From assembly GCA_023430045.1 (NCBI GenBank), contig JAEZCF010000038.1, positions 1 to 29,695 on the forward strand: a stretch of 29,695 nt of DNA. Reading direction: 5' to 3'. Below, one piece after another: positions 1-7,702 of this stretch. A model generated the notes under the pieces. That model was not told the DNA's origin and made no database searches. It was given only the letters and a program-made list of their open reading frames with translations. Positions within the stretch are counted from its first letter, which is position 1. Each line of letters starts with the position of its first letter. The position numbers were made by a program, and so were the translations under genes. Source of the stretch: Pseudomonadota bacterium (GTDB taxonomy: Bacteria; Pseudomonadota; Gammaproteobacteria; Xanthomonadales; Xanthomonadaceae).

Positions 1-368
1 AGGTAGACCTCGCCCATGCGCGCATCGATCGCCACCAGCACCCGGTCCGGACCTTCCTCCGGCGCAGCGGCGGCCAGCACTTCCAGGGTCGACACCGCCA
101 CCAGTGGCCGGTCCAGGGCCAGCCCGATGCCCTGCGCCAGGGCGATCCCCAGGCGCACGCCGGTGAACGCGCCGGGACCGCGGCCCACCGCGCCCGCATC
201 CAGCTGCGCGCGCGCCACCCCGGCTTCCTCCAGCAGCGCCTGCGCCCAGGGCAGCGCCAGCTCGGCATGGCGCTGCGGTGCCAGCTCGAAGCGTTCGCGG
301 ACCTGCCCGTCCAGGTACAGCGCGACCGAACAGGCCTCGGTGGCGGTTTCGAAGGCGAGCAGTTTCAT
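1..368 (-). CDS. tsaB: TsaB, tRNA t6A threonylcarbamoyl-transfer complex subunit (3' end cut by window edge)
   Basis: TsaB is the ASKHA-fold partner of TsaD in the cytoplasmic complex (with TsaE and TsaC) that makes the t6A base at position 37 of ANN-decoding tRNAs. The visible 122 codons begin MKLLAFETATEACSVAL and contain the family signatures GPGAFTGVRLG (about residues 66-76) and ARMGEVY near the window edge. The start at 368 fits the family N-terminus, which begins directly with the first beta strand. The gene runs off position 1, so roughly the C-terminal half is missing here; this is a window limit, not a broken gene. It follows yoaA on the same strand with 66 bases between them. The same two genes are adjacent in E. 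coli (yoaA-yeaZ), which supports both identifications. Confidence 0.95.
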   Translation of the reverse strand, partial: MKLLAFETATEACSVALYLDGQVRERFELAPQRHAELALPWAQALLEEAGVARAQLDAGAVGRGPGAFTGVRLGIALAQGIGLALDRPLVAVSTLEVLAAAAPEEGPDRVLVAIDARMGEVY

Positions 369-434
369 GGGCGGAAGTCCTGGACGAACGGGGATAGCTG
401 GGGGCAGCGTAAACGAGGGATGCGGCGGGGCGGC

Positions 435-2399
435 TCAGGCCGGATCGAAGAACGCCTGCACGTCCTCGATCCTGCGGGTGACGGTGAACCCCGGCAGCGA
501 CTGCATGAACACCCTTCCGTACGGCTTGCCGGTCAGGCGCGGGTCGCACAGCACCAGCACGCCGCGATCGGATTCGGTGCGGATCAGCCGGCCCACGCCC
601 TGTTTGAGCGCGATCACCGCCTGCGGCAGCTGCTCGTCGCGGAACGGATTCCCGCCCCGCGCACGGATGGCATCCAGGCGCGCTTCGAATACCGGGTCGT
701 CCGGCGCGGCGAACGGCAGCTTGTCGACCACCACCACGCTCAGCGCGTCGCCGACCACGTCCACCCCTTCACGGAAGCTGGCCGAGCCCAGCAGCACACC
801 GTTACCGGATTCACGGAAACGCTGCAGCAACGTCGCACGAGGCGCTTCGCCCTGCACGAACAAGGGCCACGGACCGCCGCGCAGCGCTTCGGCGGCCTCC
901 CGCAGTGCGCGGTGCGATGCGAACAGCAGGAAGGCACGCCCCTGCGATGCCTCAAGCACCGGCCGCAGCGTGGCGATCAATGCCGTCCCGAAGCCGCGTG
1001 CCGCAGGGTCCGGGAGGCCTTCGGGCAGATAGCAGAGCGCCTGCGCCGGCCAATTGAATGGGCTGGGCTGCAGCAATGTATCGGGATCGTCCAGTCCGAG
1101 CCGTTGCGCAAGGTGATCGAAACCGCCGCCCACCGTGAGCGTGGCTGAAGTGAATATCCATGCCGCTTGGCTGCGCAGGCGATGTTCGCGCAGTGGCCCG
1201 GATACATCCATCGGCGTGCGCTGGCACCGGAATCCACGCGGGGTGAGCTCATACCAGAGCACATCGACATCGGCGTCGGACGGTTCCTGTGGCTCGGCAT
1301 CGAAGTCCAGCATCGGTGCGTCATCGCCAAGCCAGCGGGAGAGGCGCGATACCGCTTCGCGCGCACGCGCGTGACACGCATCCAGCCCGGCCGCCGTTTC
1401 ACGCAGGGTTTCCAGTGCGTCCAGCAGCCCGTGCAACGCACTCATCACCGCATCGAAGCCATCACGCACCTGCGGCACGGCGAGCGCCCGCCACTGCGTA
1501 CCCCGTTGCGGCAGGCCCTCCATCGCCGCCCGCAGGTCGACCAGCGCCTGCTCCAGCATGGCGGTCGGCGACTGCAGGGCGGCCTGGGCCCCAGCAACGC
1601 TGCGCGCCTCGACCAGGCAATCGCGCGCCAGCTCCTGCCAGGGGCGCATGCCGAATCCTTCACCGAAGAACTGCGCGGCCAGCTCCGGAAGCTGGTGTGC
1701 TTCATCGATGACGAACGCCTGCGCACCCGGCAGCAGTTCACCGAACCCCTCCTGCCTGAGCGCCAGGTCGGCCAGCAGCAGATGATGATTCACCACCACC
1801 ACATCGGCCGCCTGCGCACGTTGCCGGGCTTGCACCACGAAGCAGTCGTCGTACATCGGGCACTCTGTACCCAGGCAGTTGTCCACCGTGGAGGTCACCA
1901 TCGGCAGCAGCGGCGAATCTTCCGCCAGTGCCTCCAGCTCCGCCATGTCACCGTGCTGCGTGCGCCCGGACCAGGCGAGGACGCGCTGGAATTCGGCCGC
2001 CTGCTGCGGGCTGGAAAAGCGCGGCTCGCCACGGGCCTGCTGCAGGCGATAGCGGCACAGGTAGTTGGCTCGGCCCTTCAGCAATGCGCTGCGGTGGCCG
2101 ATGCCCAGTGCCTGGCGCACACGTGGCAGATCACGATGGTAAAGCTGATCCTGCAGCGCCCGTGTGCCGGTGGAAATGATGGTGCGCAGGCCGGACAGCA
2201 GTACCGGCACCAGGTAGGCGTAGGTCTTGCCGGTGCCGGTACCGGCTTCGGCAAGCAGCAGGTCGCGCTGCTGCAGGGCGCCGGCGATGGCTTCGGTGAG
2301 GTGCAGCTGCGCCGGGCGCGGCACGAATGCATCCAGGTGGGAGGCAAGCGCTCCGCCGTCGCTCAGGGCTTCCCGGCTGGCATGGACAAGGTCGGACAT
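435..2399 (-). CDS. yoaA: YoaA, DinG/XPD-family ATP-dependent DNA helicase with Fe-S cluster
   Basis: A superfamily 2 5'-3' DNA helicase of the XPD/DinG group. In E. coli YoaA works with the HolC (chi) subunit of DNA polymerase III in repair of stalled forks. Residues 53-59 are the Walker A motif GTGTGKT and 232-235 the DEAH box. Four cysteines at about 115, 175, 180 and 186 lie between the motifs in the spacing expected for the 4Fe-4S ligands of YoaA/DinG. The C-terminal half carries the second helicase domain, including GVGRLIRTESDRGVL. Length is 654 aa, close to the E. coli protein. I chose the start at 2399 (MSDLVHASREAL) over an open extension upstream, because it matches family N-termini. 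No Shine-Dalgarno is visible, but a TATCCT box sits 9 bases upstream of the ATG (see separate entry). The neighbour tsaB is downstream. Confidence 0.93.
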   Translation of the reverse strand: MSDLVHASREALSDGGALASHLDAFVPRPAQLHLTEAIAGALQQRDLLLAEAGTGTGKTYAYLVPVLLSGLRTIISTGTRALQDQLYHRDLPRVRQALGIGHRSALLKGRANYLCRYRLQQARGEPRFSSPQQAAEFQRVLAWSGRTQHGDMAELEALAEDSPLLPMVTSTVDNCLGTECPMYDDCFVVQARQRAQAADVVVVNHHLLLADLALRQEGFGELLPGAQAFVIDEAHQLPELAAQFFGEGFGMRPWQELARDCLVEARSVAGAQAALQSPTAMLEQALVDLRAAMEGLPQRGTQWRALAVPQVRDGFDAVMSALHGLLDALETLRETAAGLDACHARAREAVSRLSRWLGDDAPMLDFDAEPQEPSDADVDVLWYELTPRGFRCQRTPMDVSGPLREHRLRSQAAWIFTSATLTVGGGFDHLAQRLGLDDPDTLLQPSPFNWPAQALCYLPEGLPDPAARGFGTALIATLRPVLEASQGRAFLLFASHRALREAAEALRGGPWPLFVQGEAPRATLLQRFRESGNGVLLGSASFREGVDVVGDALSVVVVDKLPFAAPDDPVFEARLDAIRARGGNPFRDEQLPQAVIALKQGVGRLIRTESDRGVLVLCDPRLTGKPYGRVFMQSLPGFTVTRRIEDVQAFFDPA

Positions 2400-2408
2400 C
2401 AGAGGGAA

Positions 2409-2414
2409 AGGATA
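2409..2414 (-). promoter_or_regulatory. possible -10 box for yoaA, giving a very short leader
   Basis: On the minus strand the hexamer TATCCT (4 of 6 matches to TATAAT) ends 9 bases before the yoaA ATG. That would place the transcript start at or within a few bases of the start codon and would explain the absence of a Shine-Dalgarno. No convincing -35 is visible. Confidence 0.3.
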
Positions 2415-2418
2415 CGCG

Positions 2419-2435
2419 GCCGGGCGCTGCCCGGC
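2419..2435 (-). terminator. GC-rich hairpin between the lipoprotein gene and yoaA
   Basis: A perfect 7-bp inverted repeat, GCCGGGC with a 3-base loop and GCCCGGC, lies in the 150-bp gap after the lipoprotein gene stop and 20 bases before yoaA. It could end or attenuate the mrcB-lipoprotein transcript, but no T tract follows it, so a role in termination is only possible. Confidence 0.3.
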
Positions 2436-2549
2436 ACCCATTTCAGGCCAGCACGTGGCCAGGCGCAGCAGCAACGGCGTGCGTTGCTGCGATCATCCAT
2501 CCATGGGGCGCGTCGCGGAACGGTGCAGCGCCGGAGGGAGGAAAACGCC

Positions 2550-3077
2550 TCAGTACCGCTTGATACCCGGCACCGTGCAGCCTTCGATCTGCGCGTGCGC
2601 GGACACGGCATTTTCCTTCTCGCCACGCGCCAGGCGGGCCTGCTCGATGGTCCCCCAGTGCCTGCGGCACAACGGACCGGTCTTCGAACCCAGGTCGATG
2701 GCCTTGCGCGCGAACTGTTCGGCCGGTGCCCACTGTCCCTGCAGCAATGCCACTTCGGCGCGCTCCTGGAGCACGGCCGGGTCTTCGGCAACCAGCGCCA
2801 GTGCCTGGTCCAGATGGCTGGCAGCACTGTCCAGATCGCCTGCCTGGCGCTGCGCCAGGGCCATCTGGCGCAGGTCCTCCACCTGCGGATCGCGCAGTGG
2901 CTGTACCGAGAGTTCCTTGTCATCCGGGCCTGCGATGGAATCCACCGCCGCCAGGCGCTGCGCCGGCGTGGTCGTGTCCACCACCACCGGTACCGGCGGC
3001 GGCGCGCTCACGCAGGCAGTCAGGGCGGCGCCCAGCAGCAGCGGTACAAGAAGAAGATGCGGCGTGCGGATGGACAT
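2550..3077 (-). CDS. TPR outer-membrane lipoprotein, probable PBP1B activator (LpoP-like)
   Basis: A 175-aa lipoprotein. Residues 1-21 form a signal peptide ending in the lipobox LTAC with Cys22; the next residue is Val rather than Asp, so sorting to the outer membrane is expected. A Pro/Thr-rich linker follows, then tetratricopeptide-like helices from about residue 55 to 150 (for example QAGDLDSAASHLDQAL). The start at 3077 has an AGGTGA Shine-Dalgarno that overlaps the mrcB stop codon, leaving 5 bases between the genes, so translation is probably coupled to PBP1B. In Pseudomonas aeruginosa LpoP is a TPR lipoprotein encoded beside the PBP1b gene and needed for PBP1b activity. The same architecture and position here make an equivalent role likely, but this is inference from context; a general TPR lipoprotein is the alternative. 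Confidence 0.8.
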   Translation of the reverse strand: MSIRTPHLLLVPLLLGAALTACVSAPPPVPVVVDTTTPAQRLAAVDSIAGPDDKELSVQPLRDPQVEDLRQMALAQRQAGDLDSAASHLDQALALVAEDPAVLQERAEVALLQGQWAPAEQFARKAIDLGSKTGPLCRRHWGTIEQARLARGEKENAVSAHAQIEGCTVPGIKRY

Positions 3078-3082
3078 GGCGA

Positions 3083-5506
3083 TCACCTGGGAGAAGTCGA
3101 AGAAGCAGGGGGAGAGGCGGCTTCCGGTGCAGGTTCCTGACGCCGGTCCAGGCCGAACCAGCTTCGCCAGCCACCGCCCTCCGTGTTGTCCTCCGGAAGC
3201 GCGGCAGGCGGCGCACACGGCGCATAGGCCGGTGCATAGCCCACCACGAACGGGAAGCGTCGCGCACCCGGACAGGTCTCATCGGTGGAGTTCATGCCAC
3301 TGGCATCCACATACTGCCAGTCCACGCCCTTGTTGTTGACGCGCAGCGGTGCGCTTGGCAGCCGCGAGAAAATACCCGACCACACCCGCATCGCACCCGT
3401 CGCACCAAACAGCCCCGTCTGCTCGTTCTGGTCATTGCCCATCCACACCACGGCCAGGTGGTCGCCGGTATAGCCCGCATACCAGCTGTCGCGGCCATCG
3501 TTGGAGGTGCCGGTCTTGCCCGCCGGCTGCAGGCGGCCCAACCCATCTGCGTTCAGGCGCTGCGCCGTGCCGCTGGATACCACCTGCTGCAGGCCGATGC
3601 TGATCAGGTTCGCGGCAATGGAGTCGCCCTCCTGGGCCGGTGCTGGCGTCTTGTCGTATCGCTTCAGCAGCTTGCCCTGCGGATCGAGCACGCCACGCAC
3701 TGCGTGCAGTGGCTGGATCTCGCCGCCCGAAGCGAGGAACTGGTACAGCTGGGCCATCGCGTAGGGGCTCTGATCGGTCGAACCGAGGATCACCGCCGGG
3801 TTGGCGTCGGCCTTGATTCCGGCCAGTACATGGATCAGCTGGGTCACACGCTCCGGGCCCACCTGCATGCCCACCCGTACCGTGGCCTGGTTGTAGGAAT
3901 TGGCCAGCGCATCGATCAACCGCACCGTGCCATGGCTGCGGTTGTCGGCATTGCCCGGCGACCAGTTGCGGTTGCGGCCAAGCTGCACCGTCACCGGCGA
4001 ATCGTCCACCCACGTCGCCAATGAGTAGCGGTCCGGCTGCGCCAGCGCCAGCAGGTAGACGAACGGCTTGAGCAGCGACCCCACCGGCCGCTGCGCTTCG
4101 ATGGCGCGGTTGAAGCCCGGTGCGGCCACGTCGCGGCTGCCGACCACGGCCAGCACGTCGCCGTTGTGCACATCGGTCAGCACCAGGCCAGCCTGCAGTT
4201 CCGGGCGACGCTTGTTTTCCAGCGCCTTCACCGTGCGCGTGACCGCGCCCTCGGCATACGCCTGCGAAGACGGCGACATGCCGCTCATCACGCTCATGCC
4301 GGCGCCCTGCAGCACCGACTCGGGGTAATCATGGCCAAGCTGACGCCGGACCAGGTCGATATAGGCCGGGAACCGGTTCGCCGCGACCAGGCCGGGTTGT
4401 TCCGGCACTCCCAGCGGCGCCTTCAGCGCACGCTGGTATTCGGCATCATCGATAAGCGCCGCCGCATGCAGCTTGCCGAGCACGAAATTGCGGCGGTCCA
4501 GCGCACGCTCCGGATTGCGACGCGGATCGTAGTACGAAGGCCCCTTGACCAGGCCGATCAGCAGCGCGATGTGCTGGCTTTCCAAGGACCCAAGGTCGCG
4601 GCCGAACCAGAACTCCGCGCCCGAGGACATGCCGTGGATGGCCTGGCTGCCACGCTGGCCAAGGTAGACCTGGTTGAGGTACGCCTCGAAGATGGTGCGC
4701 TTGTCGTAGCGCGCTTCCATGATCAGCGCGTACAGCATTTCATTGAACTTGCGGGTGAACGTCTGCTCCTTGCCGATGCCGAGCAGCCCGCTGCGCGCCA
4801 GCTGCTGGGTCAGCGTGGACGCGCCCTGCCGGGTCTTTCCACCCGAGCGCACGGTCACCCAGACCGCACGCGCGATGCCTGACAGGTCGATGCCATGGTG
4901 GCGGTTGAAATCCTGGTCCTCCACGGCCTGCAGCCCGGTGACCAGCAGGTCCGGCGCCTCCTCCATCCGGATCAGGCGGCGCTCCTCCTGCTTCTGGCCG
5001 TACAGCGTGGCGATGCGCGCCGGATCCAGACGCGCCGCCTTCAGCGCCTTCCTGCTTTCCGCATCGCGCAGCGAGGCGATGCTTCCGCCGGACAGCGCGA
5101 CCTCCACCCGACGTGGGGCCACGTGCCCGTCGACATCGTTGAAGCCACGGCTGGAGATGGTGAAACGCCCTCCCTCCACCGCATATGTGGCGGCCGCCTT
5201 GCCGACGCCATCATCGCGATAGGCCGAAGCGGCCAGTTCGGTCTTCAACGTCGCCGCATCCATTGCCTTGCCGGGCAACAGCACCAGCGGACGGGCATAG
5301 ACCCGGGTCGGGATCTGCCAGCGCAGTTCGCCGAAGCGCTGGGTCACCTGGTGGTTCAGATACACCGAATACGGGATCAGGAAGCCCAGGCCGAGGGCGA
5401 CGGCGGCCATGCCCCAGGTGATCAGCCGGCGACGCCAAGGCGTGGTTCCTGCCTCAACGTCGTCGTCGTGGTCGTCGATATCGTCGGAATCGTAGCGTCG
5501 GGGCAC
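3083..5506 (-). CDS. mrcB: Penicillin-binding protein 1B, bifunctional transglycosylase/transpeptidase
   Basis: A class A PBP that polymerises lipid II and cross-links peptidoglycan in the periplasm. The order is: a short, very acidic cytoplasmic tail (residues 6-18, mostly Asp), a membrane anchor at about 30-50, a UB2H-type region at about 65-150 (the LpoB-binding module in E. coli PBP1B), a GT51 domain with catalytic Glu196 in VEDQDF and the RQGASTLTQQLAR motif, then the transpeptidase with SLLK (nucleophile Ser477), SYN (537-539) and KTG (664-666). The C-terminus is Pro/Ala/Ser-rich. All catalytic motifs are intact. Length is 807 aa, usual for PBP1B. The start is a GTG at 5506 with no clear Shine-Dalgarno; no ATG fits before the membrane anchor. 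The LpoP-like gene follows directly, and the glycosyltransferase gene diverges upstream. Confidence 0.95.
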   Translation of the reverse strand: MPRRYDSDDIDDHDDDVEAGTTPWRRRLITWGMAAVALGLGFLIPYSVYLNHQVTQRFGELRWQIPTRVYARPLVLLPGKAMDAATLKTELAASAYRDDGVGKAAATYAVEGGRFTISSRGFNDVDGHVAPRRVEVALSGGSIASLRDAESRKALKAARLDPARIATLYGQKQEERRLIRMEEAPDLLVTGLQAVEDQDFNRHHGIDLSGIARAVWVTVRSGGKTRQGASTLTQQLARSGLLGIGKEQTFTRKFNEMLYALIMEARYDKRTIFEAYLNQVYLGQRGSQAIHGMSSGAEFWFGRDLGSLESQHIALLIGLVKGPSYYDPRRNPERALDRRNFVLGKLHAAALIDDAEYQRALKAPLGVPEQPGLVAANRFPAYIDLVRRQLGHDYPESVLQGAGMSVMSGMSPSSQAYAEGAVTRTVKALENKRRPELQAGLVLTDVHNGDVLAVVGSRDVAAPGFNRAIEAQRPVGSLLKPFVYLLALAQPDRYSLATWVDDSPVTVQLGRNRNWSPGNADNRSHGTVRLIDALANSYNQATVRVGMQVGPERVTQLIHVLAGIKADANPAVILGSTDQSPYAMAQLYQFLASGGEIQPLHAVRGVLDPQGKLLKRYDKTPAPAQEGDSIAANLISIGLQQVVSSGTAQRLNADGLGRLQPAGKTGTSNDGRDSWYAGYTGDHLAVVWMGNDQNEQTGLFGATGAMRVWSGIFSRLPSAPLRVNNKGVDWQYVDASGMNSTDETCPGARRFPFVVGYAPAYAPCAPPAALPEDNTEGGGWRSWFGLDRRQEPAPEAASPPASSTSPR

Positions 5507-5601
5507 GGGGATGCGAGAATGTAGAGTCCGGCGAGTCTAACCCAGCCCCAGCGGGCTGCCACCGCCGGGTGTTCTTCCGCTTAAGCTGGAGTTGCAACGG
5601 G

Positions 5602-7701
5602 ATGACCATGTCCTGGGCCCAGGCCCGTTCCACCCTGAACCGCCTGCTGGGCCTTGCCCGCCGAAGCTGGTCCAGCCTGCGTACGCGCGGCTGGCGCGCC
5701 ACCTGGCAGCGCATCATGATCCACGCGCGCGCGCCGGCAGCTGCCCCGCGGCGTCCCCTGCATCCTGCGGACACCCGGCCTTTCGCTCCGTTCGCGGTAC
5801 CCCGCAGCGGGCAGCCGCTGGCCAGCATCGTCATCCCGGTCTACAACCACATCGAACATACGCTGGCGTGCCTGCGTGCGATCGCCGCCCACCCACCCGC
5901 AGCGGAATGCGAGGTGCTGGTCATCGATGATGGCAGCACGGACGCCACATCCTCACAGCTGCCCCAGGTGGCCGGCCTGCGCTACGAAGTGCGCGCGGCG
6001 AACGGTGGTTTCATCGATGCGTGCAACGACGGCGTCGCGCGCTCCCGGGGGACCTATGTGGTGCTGCTGAACAATGACACCGTGCCGCAGCCGGGCTGGC
6101 TGGACGCGCTGCTGGAGACCTTCGAGCGCGTGCCCGGGACCGGCCTGGTGGCGTCCCAGCTCCTGTATCCGGATGGCCGGCTGCAGGAATCCGGTGGTGT
6201 GGTGTTTGCCGACGGCAGCGGATGGAGCTACGGACGCTTTGAATCCGCCGACGATCCGCGCTTCGCCAGTCTGCGCGACATCGATTACGGCTCGGGTGCC
6301 GCGCTGATGTTGCCGCGAGCACTGTGGGACAGTATCGGCGGGTTCGATGAACGTTACCGTCCGGCCTATTATGAAGACACCGACCTGGCATTCCAGGTGC
6401 GGGCACTGGGACGGCGCGTGCTGGTGCAGCCGGCCAGCCGCGTGGTGCATGACGAAGGCACCAGCAATGGTACCGATGTCGGCACCGGAGTGAAGGCGTA
6501 CCAGGTCCGCAATCAGCAGGTGTTCGCGCGGAAATGGCAGCATGCGCTGCGGGCCCAGCCTGCCGTCGGCAGCGTGCCCTCGCCTTCGCTGCTGCACCGC
6601 CACCAGTGCCAGGTGCTGCTGCTGGATGAAGAAGTACCGCGACCGTCGCGCGATTCGGCATCGCTGCGCCAGTTCAATCTCATCCGGCTGCTGCTGCAGG
6701 AAGGCGCCCATGTGGTGTTCGTGCCGACCCGCCGCGAACACGCCGGCGATGCCACCGAAGCGCTGCAGAAGCTGGGCGTCGAGGTCTGGTACGCACCGTT
6801 CCTGCAGAGCCTGGCCGGCTGGCTGCGCGCCAACGGGCCACGTTTCGACGTGGTGATGATGGTGCGCCACCATGTCGCCCATGAATGCCTGCCGCTGCTC
6901 GAGCGGTTCTCGCCCAAGGCCCGGCGGGTGTTCGACACCGTGGACCTGCACTACCTGCGGGAACAGCGCGGCGCGCAACTGACTGGCGACCCGGCGTTGC
7001 TGCGCAGTGCCGAACGCACGCGCGCCAGCGAGCTGGACGTCATGCAGCGTTGCGACGTGACCGTGCTGGTCAGTGCGGCCGAGCAGGAACAGTTGCGCCA
7101 GGATGCACCGCTGGTACGCGTCGAACTGATCTCCAACCTGCACGACATCGCCGGTGCCGGGGCACCTTTCACGCAGCGTCACGATCTGGTGTTCGTGGGT
7201 GGCTTCCGGCATCCACCGAACCTGGATGCCATGCAGTGGTTCATCGGCGAGGTATTTCCGCTGATCCGCGCACGCCTGCCCGCAGTGCAGTTCCATTGCA
7301 TCGGTGCAGGTGCGCCGCAGAGCCTGGTTGCGCTGGCCGCGGAGCAGCCCGGCGTACACCTGCACGGCTTCGTGGAGGACATCGTTCCGTACATGGACGA
7401 GATGCGCATCGCCGTTGCGCCCCTGCGCTTTGGCGCCGGCGTGAAAGGAAAGATCAACCTGAGCATGGCGCACGGTCAACCTGTGGTCGGTACGAGCTGC
7501 GCGGTTGAAGGGATGCATGTGGTGGACGGTCGCGATGCGCTGGTGGCTGACGATGCGCAGGCATTCGCCGATGCCGTGCTGCGGCTGCATGATGACCAGG
7601 CGCTGTGGGAACGCTTGTCCGCCGCTGGACTGGCCAACGTCGCCGAGCACTTTTCAGCCGCGGCCGCACGCAGCAGCGTGCGCCGCACATTCTTCGACTG
7701 A
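5602..7701 (+). CDS. Two-domain glycosyltransferase (GT2 fused to GT4-type)
   Basis: A 699-aa cytoplasmic protein joining two glycosyltransferases. A basic N-terminal tail of about 70 residues leads to a GT2 (GT-A) domain with IVIPVYNH (76-83), DDGST (109-113), LLNNDT and YYEDTDLAFQVRALG, the rhamnosyltransferase-like pattern. From about residue 335 a second, GT-B domain begins with the DEEVPRPSRDSASLRQFN signature and ends in a Rossmann-like half with FVGGFRHPPNLDAM and PLRFGAGVKGKI. Such fusions add sugars to O-antigen, capsule or protein glycans; substrate and acceptor cannot be read from the sequence. I chose ATG 5602 because GGAG lies 10 bases upstream; ATG 5608 is possible. It diverges from mrcB and stands alone rather than in a polysaccharide cluster. 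Its stop is 1 base from that of the convergent gene. Confidence 0.88.
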   Translation: MTMSWAQARSTLNRLLGLARRSWSSLRTRGWRATWQRIMIHARAPAAAPRRPLHPADTRPFAPFAVPRSGQPLASIVIPVYNHIEHTLACLRAIAAHPPAAECEVLVIDDGSTDATSSQLPQVAGLRYEVRAANGGFIDACNDGVARSRGTYVVLLNNDTVPQPGWLDALLETFERVPGTGLVASQLLYPDGRLQESGGVVFADGSGWSYGRFESADDPRFASLRDIDYGSGAALMLPRALWDSIGGFDERYRPAYYEDTDLAFQVRALGRRVLVQPASRVVHDEGTSNGTDVGTGVKAYQVRNQQVFARKWQHALRAQPAVGSVPSPSLLHRHQCQVLLLDEEVPRPSRDSASLRQFNLIRLLLQEGAHVVFVPTRREHAGDATEALQKLGVEVWYAPFLQSLAGWLRANGPRFDVVMMVRHHVAHECLPLLERFSPKARRVFDTVDLHYLREQRGAQLTGDPALLRSAERTRASELDVMQRCDVTVLVSAAEQEQLRQDAPLVRVELISNLHDIAGAGAPFTQRHDLVFVGGFRHPPNLDAMQWFIGEVFPLIRARLPAVQFHCIGAGAPQSLVALAAEQPGVHLHGFVEDIVPYMDEMRIAVAPLRFGAGVKGKINLSMAHGQPVVGTSCAVEGMHVVDGRDALVADDAQAFADAVLRLHDDQALWERLSAAGLANVAEHFSAAAARSSVRRTFFD

Positions 7702-7702
7702 G

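Noticed and set aside
1167..3140. Long open frame on the plus strand opposite yoaA and the lipoprotein gene
   Set aside because: In high-G+C DNA the strand opposite a real gene often stays open. The translation is Arg/His/Gln-rich with no motif, while the minus strand encodes clear YoaA.
5953..7650. Long minus-strand frame opposite the glycosyltransferase
   Set aside because: No recognisable motif; the plus strand has complete GT2 and GT-B signatures and a ribosome binding site.
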